A stretch of DNA of 64,000 nt from Actinernus sp. WN-2022 (GCA_030867875.1 JAOWCC010000019.1:32965976-33029975); one strand, 5' to 3'. Shown: positions 37,247 to 49,620, numbered from the stretch's first letter. Translations and numbers: made by a program. Notes: generated by a model from the sequence alone, not told the origin.

Positions 37247-38541
37247 GTACATATATTTAACAAGTAAAGAAGCAGAGATTGAGCTAGAAATTGAGCCAGA
37301 AGGGACAATTTGGCCCTTAGCAAGTGATCTAGCATTTAATTTCCTTTGGAAGCAGGACAAAGCTGGATAATTTTACCCTTATTGTTTTTTTTTCAAGGGA
37401 CAAAAATAATGTTTTTAAAAGCGGGAATGGCACAATGGCATATAGCCTGGCTCGTTCCCTGAGGAAGCCTTTAAGGCATGTACATGATTGTACAAATGTA
37501 TTAATACTGTCCTAAAATGTTCACAACAGGCATTTGTGAACATAAGAGAAATGCTGAGGACACAAGCTGAAGTTGCATACTTTTGACATTGCTTGAATAT
37601 TCTCAAATCACTGGAGTGTTTTAGGACTTCACTGTATAATACATGGCTAAGACTTCTTTACTTGCTTTTATGATATGGATTTTAAGCATGGGAGGAAAGC
37701 AAACAATCATTTAAAAACAATAAATCATACTTGTGCATGTTAATACAATGTATACCATATTTACCAATGTATAATGTCTGCCATGTATAATGTGCATGTG
37801 AAATCCAGATATCCTTGTAGATGTGATAACCACGAACAGCAGATTGAAAGACAAATTTCTAGTGCACGTGACCTAGCTAAGCATAAACCATAATTGAAGA
37901 GGTGAGCACAAGAACAAGTTAAGTGACGACAGATCAAATTTCTAATTCTCCTTTATATTCTTTGTTTTGTAAGGGAGAATTGAGAACTTGATCTGTCATC
38001 ACTTAACTCTTTCTTGCACTCACAGCCTCATCAATTTCACTTCACTAGCCCCAGGTCCAACACAGCAAGTCAAACAATTACCAAGCTTGGTTACCAAGCT
38101 TGTCGAGCGTTCGAACCCAGTGGCGAAGTCGCATAGCAGCTTAGCTCAATTTGGACAGGCCGGTATAAACAACTTAAAAATCACCTGAAAGAAAAAAATT
38201 ATAAAACACAAAACAGAGATTTTTTGCAAATCTACTAATTGTTTAAAGTATTTTAGAGTTGAAATTATGAGCAAAGGCTTCGGACTTGACACTCACAATG
38301 CTTGAAGAATAAGGTGAACACTCGAGAAAGCAACTGTGTTCAAACAGCTTTCTCAAATTCTATTTTATTTTTACCAAAAACTTTTTTTTAGAGATTTAGG
38401 CCTCTATAAGATTGGGGTGCAGCTTATCTACTGGTGCGGCTTATACACAGGTCTTTACGGTATTTAGTGAAAATGAAATTTACACCACAGACTGTGTTAA
38501 GAAATACAAGTATTCTGAATATCTTTTATTCCTTTAATAAG
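37247..38541 (+). other. DCAF12 intron with a foldback
   Basis: A foldback lies at about 37917-38008: AAGTTAAGTGACGACAGATC against GATCTGTCATCACTTAACT, around GAATTCTCC/GGAGAATTG-type arms. No gene seen. Confidence 0.65.
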
Positions 38542-38717
38542 GGTCTAGAGATGGGTCTATAGCGGTGTGGAAGATCAGACCTGATGATAACACAGGTGCC
38601 AGCTCCCCAACTGATAGATCCCACACAAGACTGCCAATTGTATCTCAACACTCTTTAATGACAAGTGAACTGCAGGTTGACAGAATACGTGATTTGGCTT
38701 ATAATGACTGCACTGGG
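38542..38717 (+). CDS. DCAF12: DCAF12 exon, WD40 blade with SRDGS motif
   Basis: 176 nt between AATAAG and GGG|GTGAGT. It enters in phase 1 and encodes GSRDGSIAVWKIRPDD, ending DRIRDLAYNDCTG. SRDGS followed by a V-W is the family's blade signature. Confidence 0.92.
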
Positions 38718-38840
38718 GTGAGTATAAAACAAATTGAATGCAAGTAAGCAGTTACGTTAGACTGCTAGTCATCCCTACTTTTTCCACTAATTTCTTTAAG
38801 CATGAATCCCATCAAAACATTACCTGAAGCATGTTATATA

Positions 38841-39359
38841 TTAAGGGAACGTTCACTTATCGATTTTGCCATGCTTAACATCATTGTGACGTTAACAGTG
38901 GGTGGGTGGGTTTAGGCTTGAGTTTGTGACGTTAAAATTTAAAAAATACCAAACATTAATTCCATCGATATTTGACAAAATTATTTGGATTTACGTACAA
39001 TGACTTATCCGAGAAGGACTGCATGGTACCAAAGTTGTGTCAAACAAGTCTCCCGACTTTGTTTACGTTTTATATAATCATCTACTGTTTTTGAAGAAAT
39101 CTTTGGTCTTATGAATATAACATGTTTTACTAGCTTCTAGAATATTAGCCGTAAGATTTGCTTTAAATGTTATTGTTGACCCAGAATTGAGCAAAATATA
39201 GTGCATTGGAATCTGCTGTTCCATGTGCGTCATATGTAATACATGTATGCAATTAACCCTACCGTGATGTTAAGAGGGGATAGGTGGGCGGATGGATATT
39301 GAACCTAACGTGACAATGATGTTAAGCATGGCAAAATCGATATGTGAATGTTCTCTAAC
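38841..39359. repeat. MITE-like element with about 45-bp terminal inverted repeats, in a DCAF12 intron
   Basis: GAACGTTCACTTATCGATTT, then TGCCATGCTTAACATCATTG, at the left is mirrored by CAATGATGTTAAGCATGGCA and AAATCGATATGTGAATGTTC at the right. Inner GTGGGTGGGTTTAGG and GGTGGGCGG are also related. No clear TSD and no ORF of note. Confidence 0.7.
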
Positions 39360-40559
39360 CTGCCCAGTGATATCATTGTGGGATGGCTATAGCAGTCTAG
39401 ACTTATCTATTGTCATAGTATCATCTGTGAATGTCTGTGAATGAAATAGATGTACATAACTCTCATGTCTATATGCATAAGGTAAAGCATACAAGTATGT
39501 ACATCAGTAACTCTCACTTAACCTTGTTTTGGTTCATAATTATGTTTAAGGTGCAAATTATGTTGATAGATGAAAGGCATGTTCTAACTAGCAATAGCAA
39601 CAAAAATATAACTACATTGTATAATACAATGTACTTTCCAGTGACATAAAAACAGATTTGTTTAAATATTAGCAACAGATATCAGCTCTCTGTACTTGAT
39701 CAGAATCACGTAGACTGTAAAACAGTCTCTTTCATATTTGTATTATTATTATTATTTCATATTGTGAGAAACAAGGCTACATTATTTGCAAGCCATTTGG
39801 GTAGAGAAAAGGCATCTCCCCAACTCTATTTTCTGTGGCCATTGTGGCCTTAATCTTGTCACCAATGATCATTCTTTTGACCACACTTCTACCCCTGTTT
39901 CTTGACTGATTTTCATGATATGATATGAAAGGGACTGTTTTACAGTCTATTACAGTCCTCGAAATTGCTACCAATATGGCGGCAAATGCGACCAGAATTT
40001 TGCTATTTACGACTAGCAATTATTAAGCAGTTGCAAAATTTCGACTTGTTTTTTTTCTTTTATGATGAATCTCCCACGTTTTTTGTGACCAAAAGTGACA
40101 AATTTGCAACCAAATTTCAGGTCCTACTGTAATCGCCAATATGCAACCAGTATTTTATGTTAATTTCGAGCCCTGTATTAGAATCATAGATACATGTATT
40201 GTCAGTATTATTTATTAGATAATTACAGCTGTAGCTGACAGCATTATTAATGATATTGCAGGCTGCAATATTATTAATAATGCGGTTGGCCAAAGTAATT
40301 ATCTATTATAGTTATTGTTCCTAATGCAGTCCTATTGTTCTCTCTCTGCGCTATTACAGAGAGTATAAAGCTGCCCTTTCTATATTGTTTTTGCATACAC
40401 AAGACAATGAAATTAGTACTTATTGTCTATTGTTTCAGTAGGGAATTGCTGTACAATAAAACATTGGGAAGCAATTGGTTGGCGGAAATTTTGTTGAATA
40501 ACAGTTATCGATCCCAAGGTTTCCATTGTTATTTTCTCTTCCACGTTATTTTCAACAAA

Positions 40560-40635
40560 CGTGTCCGTAGTGTAGTGGGTAGAGGAGTGGACTACAAGTC
40601 ATAAGATTGATGGTTCGAGTTGTACACTCGATCTG
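40560..40635 (+). repeat. tRNA-like sequence / SINE head
   Basis: GTGTCCGTAGTGTAGTGGGTAGAGG fits a Pol III A box, and GATGGTTCGAGTTGT fits a B box, about 35 bp apart. The acceptor stem is weak, so a SINE fragment is likelier than a tRNA gene. Confidence 0.45.
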
Positions 40636-40743
40636 CTGGTTTTTATTTCCATATTTTCCTTAACTTCTCTTAATGTGAAGCCAATAGTTATATACCTTTG
40701 AGTTACCGGTAGTTAAAATACTGGCAGTACACCAGTTGATGTT

Positions 40744-40900
40744 AAAGTGCAAGTATCACGTCAAAACAATCATTTTTTTATTGTACACTGTGTTTGTTTC
40801 TCACAAAAAGGTATTAATCTTGCAGATTTTGTAACATTTCTGACATTTAATCCCTAGTTTTGGTTACTTGTTGTGGATCCTGTGACGTCATAAGTCAGGA
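40744..40900 (-). repeat. Repeat R2, inverted partial copy
   Basis: Begins TTAAAGTGCAAGTATCACGT and contains GTTTGTTTCTCACAAAAAGG, GGTATTAATCTTGCAGATTT and CCCTAGTTTTGGTTACTTG. These are the reverse complements of blocks at 57000-57167. Confidence 0.7.
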
Positions 40901-41055
40901 TGTAAACAAATATCTGGCAGTGACCACCCTCAGTAGATAGTATAAATATAGCATGCTAGATGCATTATATTATTATAAATTGTTGTTGTTGTTATTGATG
41001 AAACACACCATTCACCTACGCACATCTATTGATAATGGCTTTTCTTGTTGTATAG

Positions 41056-41118
41056 CACCTTGCAGCTTTGTCTCCTCTCGCATTTGTGCATGTTTGGGAC
41101 ATTGCCACCAAAACACAG
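41056..41118 (+). CDS. DCAF12: DCAF12 short exon
   Basis: 63 nt, phase 0 on both sides, between TTGTATAG and CAG|GTGGGT. It encodes HLAALSPLAFVHVWDIATKT plus Gln, the expected end of a blade with a VHVWD strand. It is not visible as a long ORF in this frame; it was found from splice sites and its fit to the WD40 order. Confidence 0.85.
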
Positions 41119-41455
41119 GTGGGTGCAAGATTTGCCTACATTTATGATATAAATTACGGAACATCCGAAAAACGCGCGATTTCACTGGTTAAATGACTTG
41201 AGCTTTAAGGGCTACAGACTGGCGTGTGTGATTTATTTAATAAGGGTTAGAGACTGATGTGAGTGCTTTATCAGCAAATACAGGTACGAGATGACTGTAC
41301 GATGAACGAAAAATAATGAATACTGCATGAGGCCGATTGCAGTATGAAGAAATTTTGAGTTCATCATACAGTCGGCCAGTAACTGTATTTGCCGATAAAG
41401 CACAAACATAAAGTCTCTAACCCTTTCAATATTTAAACTGCGTGCACTGTCAGCA

Positions 41456-42352
41456 TAGCCTGAATTTCAGCCGTCTCCTCTGGTTCGTTCCTCCCGAGAG
41501 AGACGTCTGAATCCATGCAATAGCCGATAATGCCGTCCAGTGACGTCAAGGCGGATTAATAATTTAATTTAGGCAAATAAAACTGTCACGGCGGTAGTAA
41601 GAGTTCGTGAGAAATATTTATTTGAGATTATGCCGACCAAAATAAAAGCCTTACCTATATTATATATCTCCATCCCATTTGATTCTCAATGCAAGTGCCT
41701 CTTATGTTGTGAAAGCCTTTCCGAAACAACAAATCGTTATATTATATTTGGAGGCAAAGTACAGTTGATCTTTGTCTTTCCGTTGATCTATGTACATGTC
41801 TCGCGATCTGCCGTTCGAATCGACACAGCTACGAGATATTACCTATGTAAATGATGCAACAGAAAAGTAGAAAAACATGAAAGGATAATGGAGAATTTTA
41901 GAAGAAATACCAAGACTCTTTTACGGGAAAGTACAGTTCCTTGAAGAGAGTAGCGACATTCTTTACCACTGCGAATGTGAACAAATAATCGATTGTCAAC
42001 AACCCCGCGGACGCGACGCGATAAAATGTACATGTTTACAGGTTAGTCGGCCGGTTATTGTGCAGGACACTTTCAATCCATTTCCAGATGTTTTCCTTAC
42101 GAATTCAAGGTCTTTGCCAAAGACAATCACTCCACTGAAACTCAACGATCAACAATCGCGAGTCCAAAGTGAATCCTGCCGTCTTCTCGGCTGATAATTA
42201 TGATAATTATGCGAAATTATAGAATATGAACCAATCAAAAATCACTACCAGGTTTTCTGGTAGTGACGTCACTGGACGGCATTATCGGCTATTGGATTCA
42301 GACGTCTCTCTCGGGAGGAACGAACCAGAGGAGACGGCTGAAATTCAGGCTA
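41456..42352. mobile_element. 897-bp Mutator-like non-autonomous element with 9-bp TSD, in a DCAF12 intron
   Basis: The terminal inverted repeats are about 95 bp. TAGCCTGAATTTCAGCCGTC through GAGACGTCTGAATCCA and GCCGATAATGCCGTCCAGTG at the left is mirrored at the right end, which closes TGAAATTCAGGCTA. It is flanked by the 9-bp direct repeat CTGTCAGCA (41447-41455 and 42353-42361). It shares termini with the 87-bp element at 2899-2985. The interior has an unassigned 74-codon ORF (41630-41854) and no recognisable transposase. Confidence 0.85.
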
Positions 42353-42788
42353 CTGTCAGCAGTGAGTTTCAGTACTGAAATCAGTTATCAATAACAATTG
42401 CGGATGAGAGCATATTTGGCGAACTTCAGAGGCCTCCCAGAACTTGGACATGGAACCCTTGGACATTAAAAACCTAAAAGAAACTCAAATCACAGCAATC
42501 GTGAAGTGGTCGGCAAGTGGTCGGCCGACCACTTACCGACCACTTATTTACGGTGCAGATTGTTCTGGCTTTAGCCGAAAAGTTAAAGACCCTGTTCTAT
42601 TTGTTAAATACAGTATTGTATTGATGTACTTTTATGAATTAAAGTGATATTGTGAACGTATAGAATATGAGTATGTTGCATTACATATTTGGCCAGTACC
42701 CTCTGGAATTTTTCTAGTGGAAATATTCCTGCATTGAGACACCTGATGATGGATTTAGAAGTAAAGTTTGTGTTTTGTGTTCCTTCAG

Positions 42789-42948
42789 ATCGAGTCAGTG
42801 TCCTTGCCGTTCTGTCACGAGAATGTGTGTCTGTCCCTCAATAAGGACCAGTCCCTGTATGTTGTTGGGTCACAGTCGCATGTATCGTTCTTGGATGTAA
42901 GAACAAGCCAAGCCGTTCGCAATGTTATGACCAATGACATCGGTGCAG
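42789..42948 (+). CDS. DCAF12: DCAF12 exon
   Basis: 160 nt between TCCTTCAG and GCAG|GTACGA, leaving in phase 1. It encodes VSLPFCHENVCLSLNKDQSL and VVGSQSHVSFLDVRTSQ. The CHENVCLS and VGSQ-HVSFLD strings are diagnostic of DCAF12. A longer frame to 43040 is read-through into intronic repeat. Confidence 0.93.
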
Positions 42949-42967
42949 GTACGACGCACGTTCTCAA

Positions 42968-44940
42968 TCTTAGGGCTGTTTACATGATACCGGTACGAGT
43001 TTTATACCGGTACGAAATTAGATTTACATGGGAGTCGTGATATCGGTACGAGTTTTATACAGGTACGAAATTAGATTTACATGGGAGTCGTGATACCGGT
43101 ACGAGTTTTATACCGGTACAAAATTAGATTTACATGGGAGTCGTGATAACGGTACGAGTTTTATACCGGTACGAAATTAGATTTACATGGGAGTCTTGAT
43201 CCCGGTACGAGTTTCATACCGGTGCGAAATCTAATTTCCTACGAGTTTCATACCGGTGCGAAATCTAATTTCCTACTAGTTTCATACCGGTACGAAATCT
43301 AATTTTCTACGAATTTCATACCGGTGTCGTAGGGATTTCGCCCCCCCAGGGATCTCGCCCCCCTCCCCTCCCCCGGGGGGGCGAGATCACTAGGGATTTC
43401 ACCCCCCCTTAGGGATCTCGCCCCCCCAGTGAAAACAGACTAAGCTGGGGATTTCGCCCCCCTCCAATTCTCTCGTACTAAAAGCAAGCTCGTTCGATCT
43501 TGCTTTAGCTAGAAACAGCTTTCGTGATCCAGTTGATGTCATGCATACTCGTTCGCTGTATTCACTCGTTGGATATCGAGTCTTGCATTTGCAGTAATTC
43601 TCAATGGCGACGCTTTTGTGTGCTCTTTCAATCACTCTGACTAGCCTTGCGGGACTTTAATGGTTTGGTTTTTAATACAGGCACAAGCACGACTTGATCA
43701 AAAGCCAATTAACAGCTCTTAGCCAAAAATAGTGTAACAGAAGAACGGCAACATTTGTGGCTTGCTCTACAGATTTGTTCTAATAAGTCGAATATACCAA
43801 AATCACTATAAATGCCTCTCTTTAGTATAGAAAGCAACTAGTAACTGATGCCGCGTGGGTTTACAAATGAGTGACTAGGAAACATTGGGAGTCACTAAAA
43901 AAGCTCTGCATAAAACTGAGGTAGAACTATGAATATGATTTGTTTGCTATTTAAACAGATGAGTTAGTTGCTCTTTTAATTCTGCAATTAGACTGTGAGC
44001 TTTGTGAAAAATAAACGAGTCAGGCCCAGGATAACAAATGTTTGAGATAGCTTGTTTAGACAGCTTTTTGTCAATCCAAAGAAATCCCGCCTCTTTGTTT
44101 TGGGCGCGCTTGGTTTTTAATACAGGCACAAGCACGACTTGTAAAATAGTGTAACAGATGAACAGCAACATTTTCGGCCTTCCTCTACAGATTTGTTCTA
44201 ATAAGACGAATACCATTGCCTCTCTTTAGTATATATAGAAAGCGAAAAGAAGACTCCAAAGGCAAAGAATGTCAACAGCGGTAGCTTTGGTTTTAATGAA
44301 GCGGCGTGATTATTACGTTTTTCAAGCACTGTAATATAGTCAACAATCGTATTTCAAGAGTTCACTTTAGTCTGGTTCCCAATGGTTCGCAGCGAAGAGG
44401 ACCGCGATCGATCAATCGTAAGTTCGTTTTATAGACGGTTTTATTGATTAAGTAATCAAGTGTTGCAACAGTCTTAACAGTAAACATTTATCAAAGTTCA
44501 TGTTCACTCAGCAAATCGTTAGGAGGGGGGGGCGAAATCCCTGAGGGGGGACCAGTGAGGGGGGCGAGATCACTAGGGATCTCGCCCCGGGGGGGACGAA
44601 ATCCCTAGTGATCTCGCCCCCCGGGGGGGTGAGATTACGGGGGGGCGAAATCCCTGGGACACCGGTACGAAATCTAATTTCCTACCAGATTAGTGACAAG
44701 GACACACATGTTCTACCCGGCCCTTTCAATCATCTTGTACCGGAATCAAACTCATACCTCGTTCACATGATAACGGTACAGAATGTGTTAAGATTTCATA
44801 CCGGTACAAACTCTCGTACCGGTACAAGAACCGGAGTGAACTCATAGTATGACTCGTACCGGTATCATGTAAACGAATACAGAGCTACAGGTGAGACCGG
44901 CGATGAACTCGTACCGGTATCATGTAAACACCCCCTAAGA
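42968..44940. repeat. Large foldback element of ACCGGTAC repeats and GGGATTTCGCCCCC arrays in a DCAF12 intron
   Basis: The ends are inverted: TTTACATGATACCGGTACGA near 42978 against TCGTACCGGTATCATGTAAA near 44928. The left arm contains five tandem units of about 54 bp (GAGTTTTATACCGGTACGAA followed by ATTAGATTTACATGGGAGTC), then inverted shorter units. G/C runs of GGGATTTCGCCCCC type lie at 43328-43460 and 44520-44665. The centre carries a roughly 130-bp direct repeat (about 43663-43830 and 44109-44240: TTTTTAATACAGGCACAAGC, ACAGATTTGTTCTAATAAG). Non-coding. Confidence 0.75.
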
Positions 44941-45104
44941 AGCATGGTAATCAAGTAAAGGGAAAATCCACGACTATGGGTGTGCAGTGCTAGTGTAAAA
45001 TATGCATAAAGTGCAAAACAACAGACGAAGAAGATCAACATTTAAGTGAATGAGCTACGAGAACCTCTTAGCCTTTTGAGAGCTTAATTTTCGCATAAAA
45101 CAAC

Positions 45105-45195
45105 GGAAAGGCCATTTCAATGTCACCGCATGCTATACGGTAACTGTTATGTAAGTCATTGCCATAATTATCCCACTCAAACGAATTTGGCATCA
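45105..45195. repeat. Partial copy of the AGAGCAGATTTCGTATGAG MITE family
   Basis: GGCCATTTCAATGTCACCGC, GGTAACTGTTATGTAAGTC and CCCACTCAAACGAATTTGG are diverged versions of the 12-kb family. Confidence 0.5.
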
Positions 45196-45460
45196 TAAAG
45201 GTCGATTTACACGGTATAACTTTTGCTTACAATTAACACATACACTAGAATTACCTTATGCCATTATTCTTTGCTGCATGAAACAGCTGTAAGCAAGTTG
45301 TAGGGTTGATTTACATGAAGCAATTCGTGTTGTGAGCGTGTCGTAAGCTAGCAGCTTGTGACAAAGTTGTACAGTGTACATAGGCCTTGACTACTGTATA
45401 CTTCATCTCAATCTGATAATGCATTTACTACTGCCTTTGATTATATTATTATAGTCTTAA

Positions 45461-46023
45461 AGGCCCGTTCAAACGGATCCAACATGTTTGCCCAACATCA
45501 TCCAACATTGTTGGATCCAACATGTTGGATCCGTTTGAATACCCTGTTGGATAATGTTGGGAAATGTTGGATGATATTGGGAAATGTTGGAAAATGTTGG
45601 ATGATGTTGGGAAATGTTTGATGATGTTGGACAACGTTGGCTGATGTTGGAGAGCGTTGATGATGTTGGGAAATGTTGTATAACATTGGATGAAGTTTGA
45701 AACTAGTGAAACGTTTCATCCAACATGGTCTCTGAATTTCTAACGGGATCTGAAACAGCCACAGGGCTGGTCCAACATTTCTTTTGTTATCGTGATCGAT
45801 GAAGCATGGATCCGTTTGAATGGCTTTCCCAACAATGGTGGACTCGCGTTTCATTCGTCATTCGCACTGTATCCATAGAGATTTGAACTTGTTTACGGGA
45901 ATCCTTTGTGTTATCACTGTACTATCCAACAGTATGGGTTGATGTTGAATCCGTTTGAACACCCTCGTCCAACAATGTTGGATCCAACATGTTGGACGAT
46001 ATTGCATCCGTTTGAACGGGCCT
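45461..46023. repeat. 563-bp MITE rich in CAACATGTTGGATCC, TTAA-type flanks
   Basis: AGGCCCGTTCAAACGGATCC at the left is mirrored by GGATCC-related ATCCGTTTGAACGGGCCT at the right. The flanks are TTAA (45457-45460) and TTAG (46024-46027), an imperfect TTAA duplication. The interior is made of many overlapping CAACATTGTTGG/GGAAATGTTGGATGATGTTG units. ORFs inside simply follow the repeats. Confidence 0.7.
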
Positions 46024-46461
46024 TTAGATCTTGCGGTACATCCTTAATATTCTGTTAGTATTCTATGTATAATTTGAACTTATATTATTATTATTGTCGC
46101 CACGAACTAACGTTTCACGTTTTTTTGTTTAAATCATATTTTGTATTTTTTGTTTGTAATTCATAGTGTAATACATATCCCCGTGGTCCTGGCTAGATAA
46201 CCCTAAGGTTATTTTCAGGACCTACCAACTCGTAATACATTAATAATGTATATAATTTAGTATTTTTTGCTACCTGTAACTCCTCTATCTTTAGTGAGAT
46301 AAAGACTGCTGTTGTTGTAGTAGTAGTATTACCATGTATTATTTTAGGATCTCGTAATACATTAATTATAAGTTATACCGGCATTTCGGGGTATTAGTGA
46401 GATAAAGACTGCTGCTGTTGTTGTTGTAAGTAATCATTGGCTTGTGTTCACTTCATTCCAG

Positions 46462-46607
46462 GTGTTCGCTCAGTGAGCTTCAAGGACGCACTAGTTACTA
46501 TAGGAACTGGCCATGGATCCGTGTTTTTCTATGACACCAGGGCGAACAAGTTCCTGGAAAACTCAGATAAAGGAATATACTCTCTCGATTCTGGCAAAGG
46601 ATGGTTG
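46462..46607 (+). CDS. DCAF12: DCAF12 exon
   Basis: 146 nt between CATTCCAG and TTG|GTGAGT. It enters in phase 1 and encodes [32 protein letters not shown] and ends SGKGWL. It continues exactly into the last exon. [11 protein letters not shown] is the family's penultimate blade. Confidence 0.93.
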
Positions 46608-47811
46608 GTGAGTTGAGAGAACCTGTTTCCTAGCTTTGTCTCATTCAGTATAGAAGGCCCACCGAACGCCTTCACAGCCTTTGTCATTGCTACATGTAGT
46701 TGAGGTGTTATTCTCTTTGCACTTTCCTCACATTTCAGCGGGCGGACAACGCATGTTCGACGCGCAAAAGTCTGAAAATGTTTAATGAATTCGCATTCTT
46801 TCGTCGCGATCATCCAATCACGTTCGAGCTATAACGGCCTGTAAAATAAATAAACAAATCCACAAACAAAACCGTTTTCTAGCCGAACCCACACATGTAA
46901 GTGAACCAGGACATTCTAAAAAAGTGTTGATCTATTGCAGACTTTGGTATATAATTGAAAGAGACCAGCTACAATTTGACAGTGTTCCAGTTTGACTTCA
47001 AGCCGCCAGTTCAACAACAACAAACAACAACAACAACTTTCAAGGAAGACAATAACGCCTTTTCCCACCATTTTCTTTCCTTTTTGAAAGTGTTTTGGGC
47101 ACTTTGGTAGCCTTCGAACACTGATGACAGTTCTGCAGTTTTAAGCGCGTTTCAGTCGGTAATAAAATCGATTTACAGCATCGATAATGTTCGAACGTTT
47201 GAGACTCAGGTTTAGCATTTTCTCTCAGTAACCGGGCGAACGCAAAGGAAGTAAGCCAATATTGAATTTAACCAGGAGCTCATTACCAGGAGCGCACCTA
47301 TGTGATGGGTAGCGCCCACAGCACAGTAGACGATGTGGCTATTTATAGTCGCGAAGTTCTGGTATGCGATTACGTTGTCTTTTGTTCTCTTGCGCTTTAG
47401 TATTTTTAGCAGTTTGAACCGTGTTAATTACAATTTTCAGTGCATCCTGATTGGTTAAAAGTGACGGCCTTTGTTTCTTCTCGCGGGAAACACAAAGCTA
47501 TAAATAGCTACATCATCTGTTCTGCTGTTGGACAGACCTAATCTGGGAGATGCACGCTCCTGGTAATGGGCTCCTGATTTAACTCGTATTTCCTTCTTCT
47601 ACAAAGGCAAAGGCTTTTGCTAAGTTCCCGCTGTACACTGCTTCCCATTTGTGGTTTTCTTTGTTCATTTGACAGGTCGTTCTCTTTACATCACATTCTT
47701 TACACTTACTAGTGCTACGCGGCAAATATGATTCTTAATCATAACTACATATACATAAATAATCGCCGTGACCCCATAAAACGCACCAATACCCACGATT
47801 GCTCTCATCTG

Positions 47812-47888
47812 ACTTGATAGCTCAGTTGGTAGAGCGCCAGACATGTAATCTGGAGGTCGTTGGGTTCGAGTCCCACTTGCATGGGTCA
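47812..47888 (+). tRNA. tRNA-Thr(UGU)-like sequence, probably pseudogene or SINE
   Basis: GATAGCTCAGTTGGTAGAGC is a good A box/D arm. The anticodon stem CCAGA/TCTGG is perfect around the loop CATGTAA, with TGT at positions 34-36. GTTGGGTTCGAGTCCCAC gives a good T arm. Position 33 is A instead of the invariant T, and the acceptor stem (GACTTGA/ATGGGTC) relies on wobbles, so a functional tRNA is doubtful. Confidence 0.5.
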
Positions 47889-48107
47889 GAGATTTGTTCT
47901 CTTTCCCTCGTAGGGCGTGCACACTTAGCACTACAGCTTACCACTTTACATCACGTTCTCTTACTTGATTGGATGATCGCGACGAATGTATGCGAATACA
48001 TGAACGGAGTTCAAACATTTGCGCATCGTGCTTTAATCCCCCCCCCCCTTCAACTCCTAAATTTCGCCCTGTACCACCTCGTGGGACATGAAGCCCCAAT
48101 CAAACGG

Positions 48108-48470
48108 TTTCGACATCGGTACAACATTTGTTGAAGCCAAGAGTTTGACATTTCCATGGTTTCGACATCGGTACAACATTGTTGAAGCCAAGAGTTTGAC
48201 ATTTCCATGGTTTCGACATCGGTACAACATTTGTTGAAGCCAAGAGTTTGACATTTCCATGGTTTCGACATCGGTACAACATTTGTTGAAGCCAAGAGTT
48301 TGACATTTCCACGGTTTCGACATCGGTACAACATTTGTTGAAGCCAAGAGTTTGACATTTCCATGGTTTCGACATCGGTACAACATTTGTTGAAGCCAAG
48401 AGTTTGACATTTCCATGGTTTCGACATCGGTACAACATTGTTGAAGCCGAGAGTTTGACATTTCAGCGGG
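48108..48470 (+). repeat. 52-bp minisatellite, about 7 copies
   Basis: Unit TTTCGACATCGGTACAACAT plus TTGTTGAAGCCAAGAGTTTG plus ACATTTCCATGG. Starts are near 48108, 48160, 48211, 48263, 48315, 48367 and 48419. It ends about 200 bp before the last DCAF12 exon. The minus-strand ORFs over it are repeat artefacts. Confidence 0.9.
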
Positions 48471-48513
48471 TTCAAGATCGGTTTCAACAAATGTTGTACC
48501 GATATTGATCTAA

Positions 48514-48843
<330 letters not shown>

Positions 48844-48845
48844 TA

Positions 48846-49040
48846 GAGCGTCTTTCGTATGAGTGGGACACAAATACGGCATGTCCGTAGCCTCACCGTA
48901 CCGTAACCGTGCCGTACCGTAATTAATTGGATCAGAATTCCAAAAAAGTATTGAGAAACTTTCAATGTCACGGCATGCCGTACAGTAACCGTGCTGTAAG
49001 TCAGTGCCTTAACTTCTCCATTCATACGAAATCTGCTCTA
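48846..49040. repeat. Solitary AGAGCAGATTTCGTATGAG-family MITE in the DCAF12 3' region
   Basis: Begins AGAGCGTCTTTCGTATGAG and ends CATACGAAATCTGCTCTA, with AACTTTCAATGTCACGGCAT and GCCGTACAGTAACCGTGCTG inside. It starts just after the DCAF12 stop (48843), so most of the 3' UTR next to the stop is transposon-derived. Confidence 0.75.
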
Positions 49041-49439
49041 GAACAAGACGGCTTACTCTGAACTATGATGTGGACCAAGAGAATGTATGGAAACAGTGGG
49101 ATGTGGCACGTGGTCATCACATGCTGATGCGTGGTTGACACGTGATAGTTACCGGCTTGTGGCATTCGCATGTTGTAAGCACGTGATAACTATTTATATT
49201 CTCAGTTATGGACTGTGGGTGCGCGCAAGGTGTTATGGGAAGAATGCCTTTGCAACCTTTCAAAGACCGGGAGGGGTCTGTAACACGTTCTCCAATTATG
49301 GTTAGCGCAGAAAAACACATAGTGGCCAGCAGATCCTAACAAGCGAATAGAGACTCTTCTCGTTTCCAGACACGAGGCTTTGATGTAATCAAACATTTAA
49401 CTGAACTGATCTACAATAAAACCTAACCCGTACCATAAA

Positions 49440-49620
49440 TCTAACCCCAGCCGGTCAGTAAACATAAGTTCCCAGGTAAACGACGAGGTTTTAGGGCTAA
49501 TTTGTGGTTAGAGTTCACAGGTAAGCAGGAAGAGAAGATAAACGAGACAGGAAAATAGTCTGTTCTACTGGGATTCGAACCCATAACCTGCGTGTTAGAC
49601 TTGCCAAAAGTGGACCTCTT
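49440..49620 (-). repeat. tRNA-derived SINE, reverse orientation
   Basis: On the minus strand a tRNA-like head includes the B box GGGTTCGAATCCCAGTAGAA (about 49565-49585). It is followed by a body with TTACCTGTGAACTCTAACC, CGTCGTTTACCTGGGAACTT and TTTATGGTACGGGTTAGG, parallel to 15900-16060. Confidence 0.65.

Larger units (their letters stand above)
39360..41055 (+). other. DCAF12 intron remainder, repeat-rich
   Basis: Contains a foldback at about 40196-40312 (ATTATTTATTAGATAATTAC against GTAATTATCTATTAT, with AGCATTATTAATGATATTGC inner arms). It also holds a tRNA-like SINE head (40560-40635) and an inverted partial copy of repeat R2 (40744-40900). Confidence 0.65.

Noticed and set aside
45449..45854. 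Minus-strand ORFs with NISQHFPTSSNIFQHFP-type repeats
   Set aside because: They follow the CAACATGTTGG units of the MITE and are not a gene.
48050..48490. Three overlapping minus-strand ORFs of repeated peptide
   Set aside because: The 52-bp minisatellite is open in all three frames; no unique sequence or family motif supports coding.
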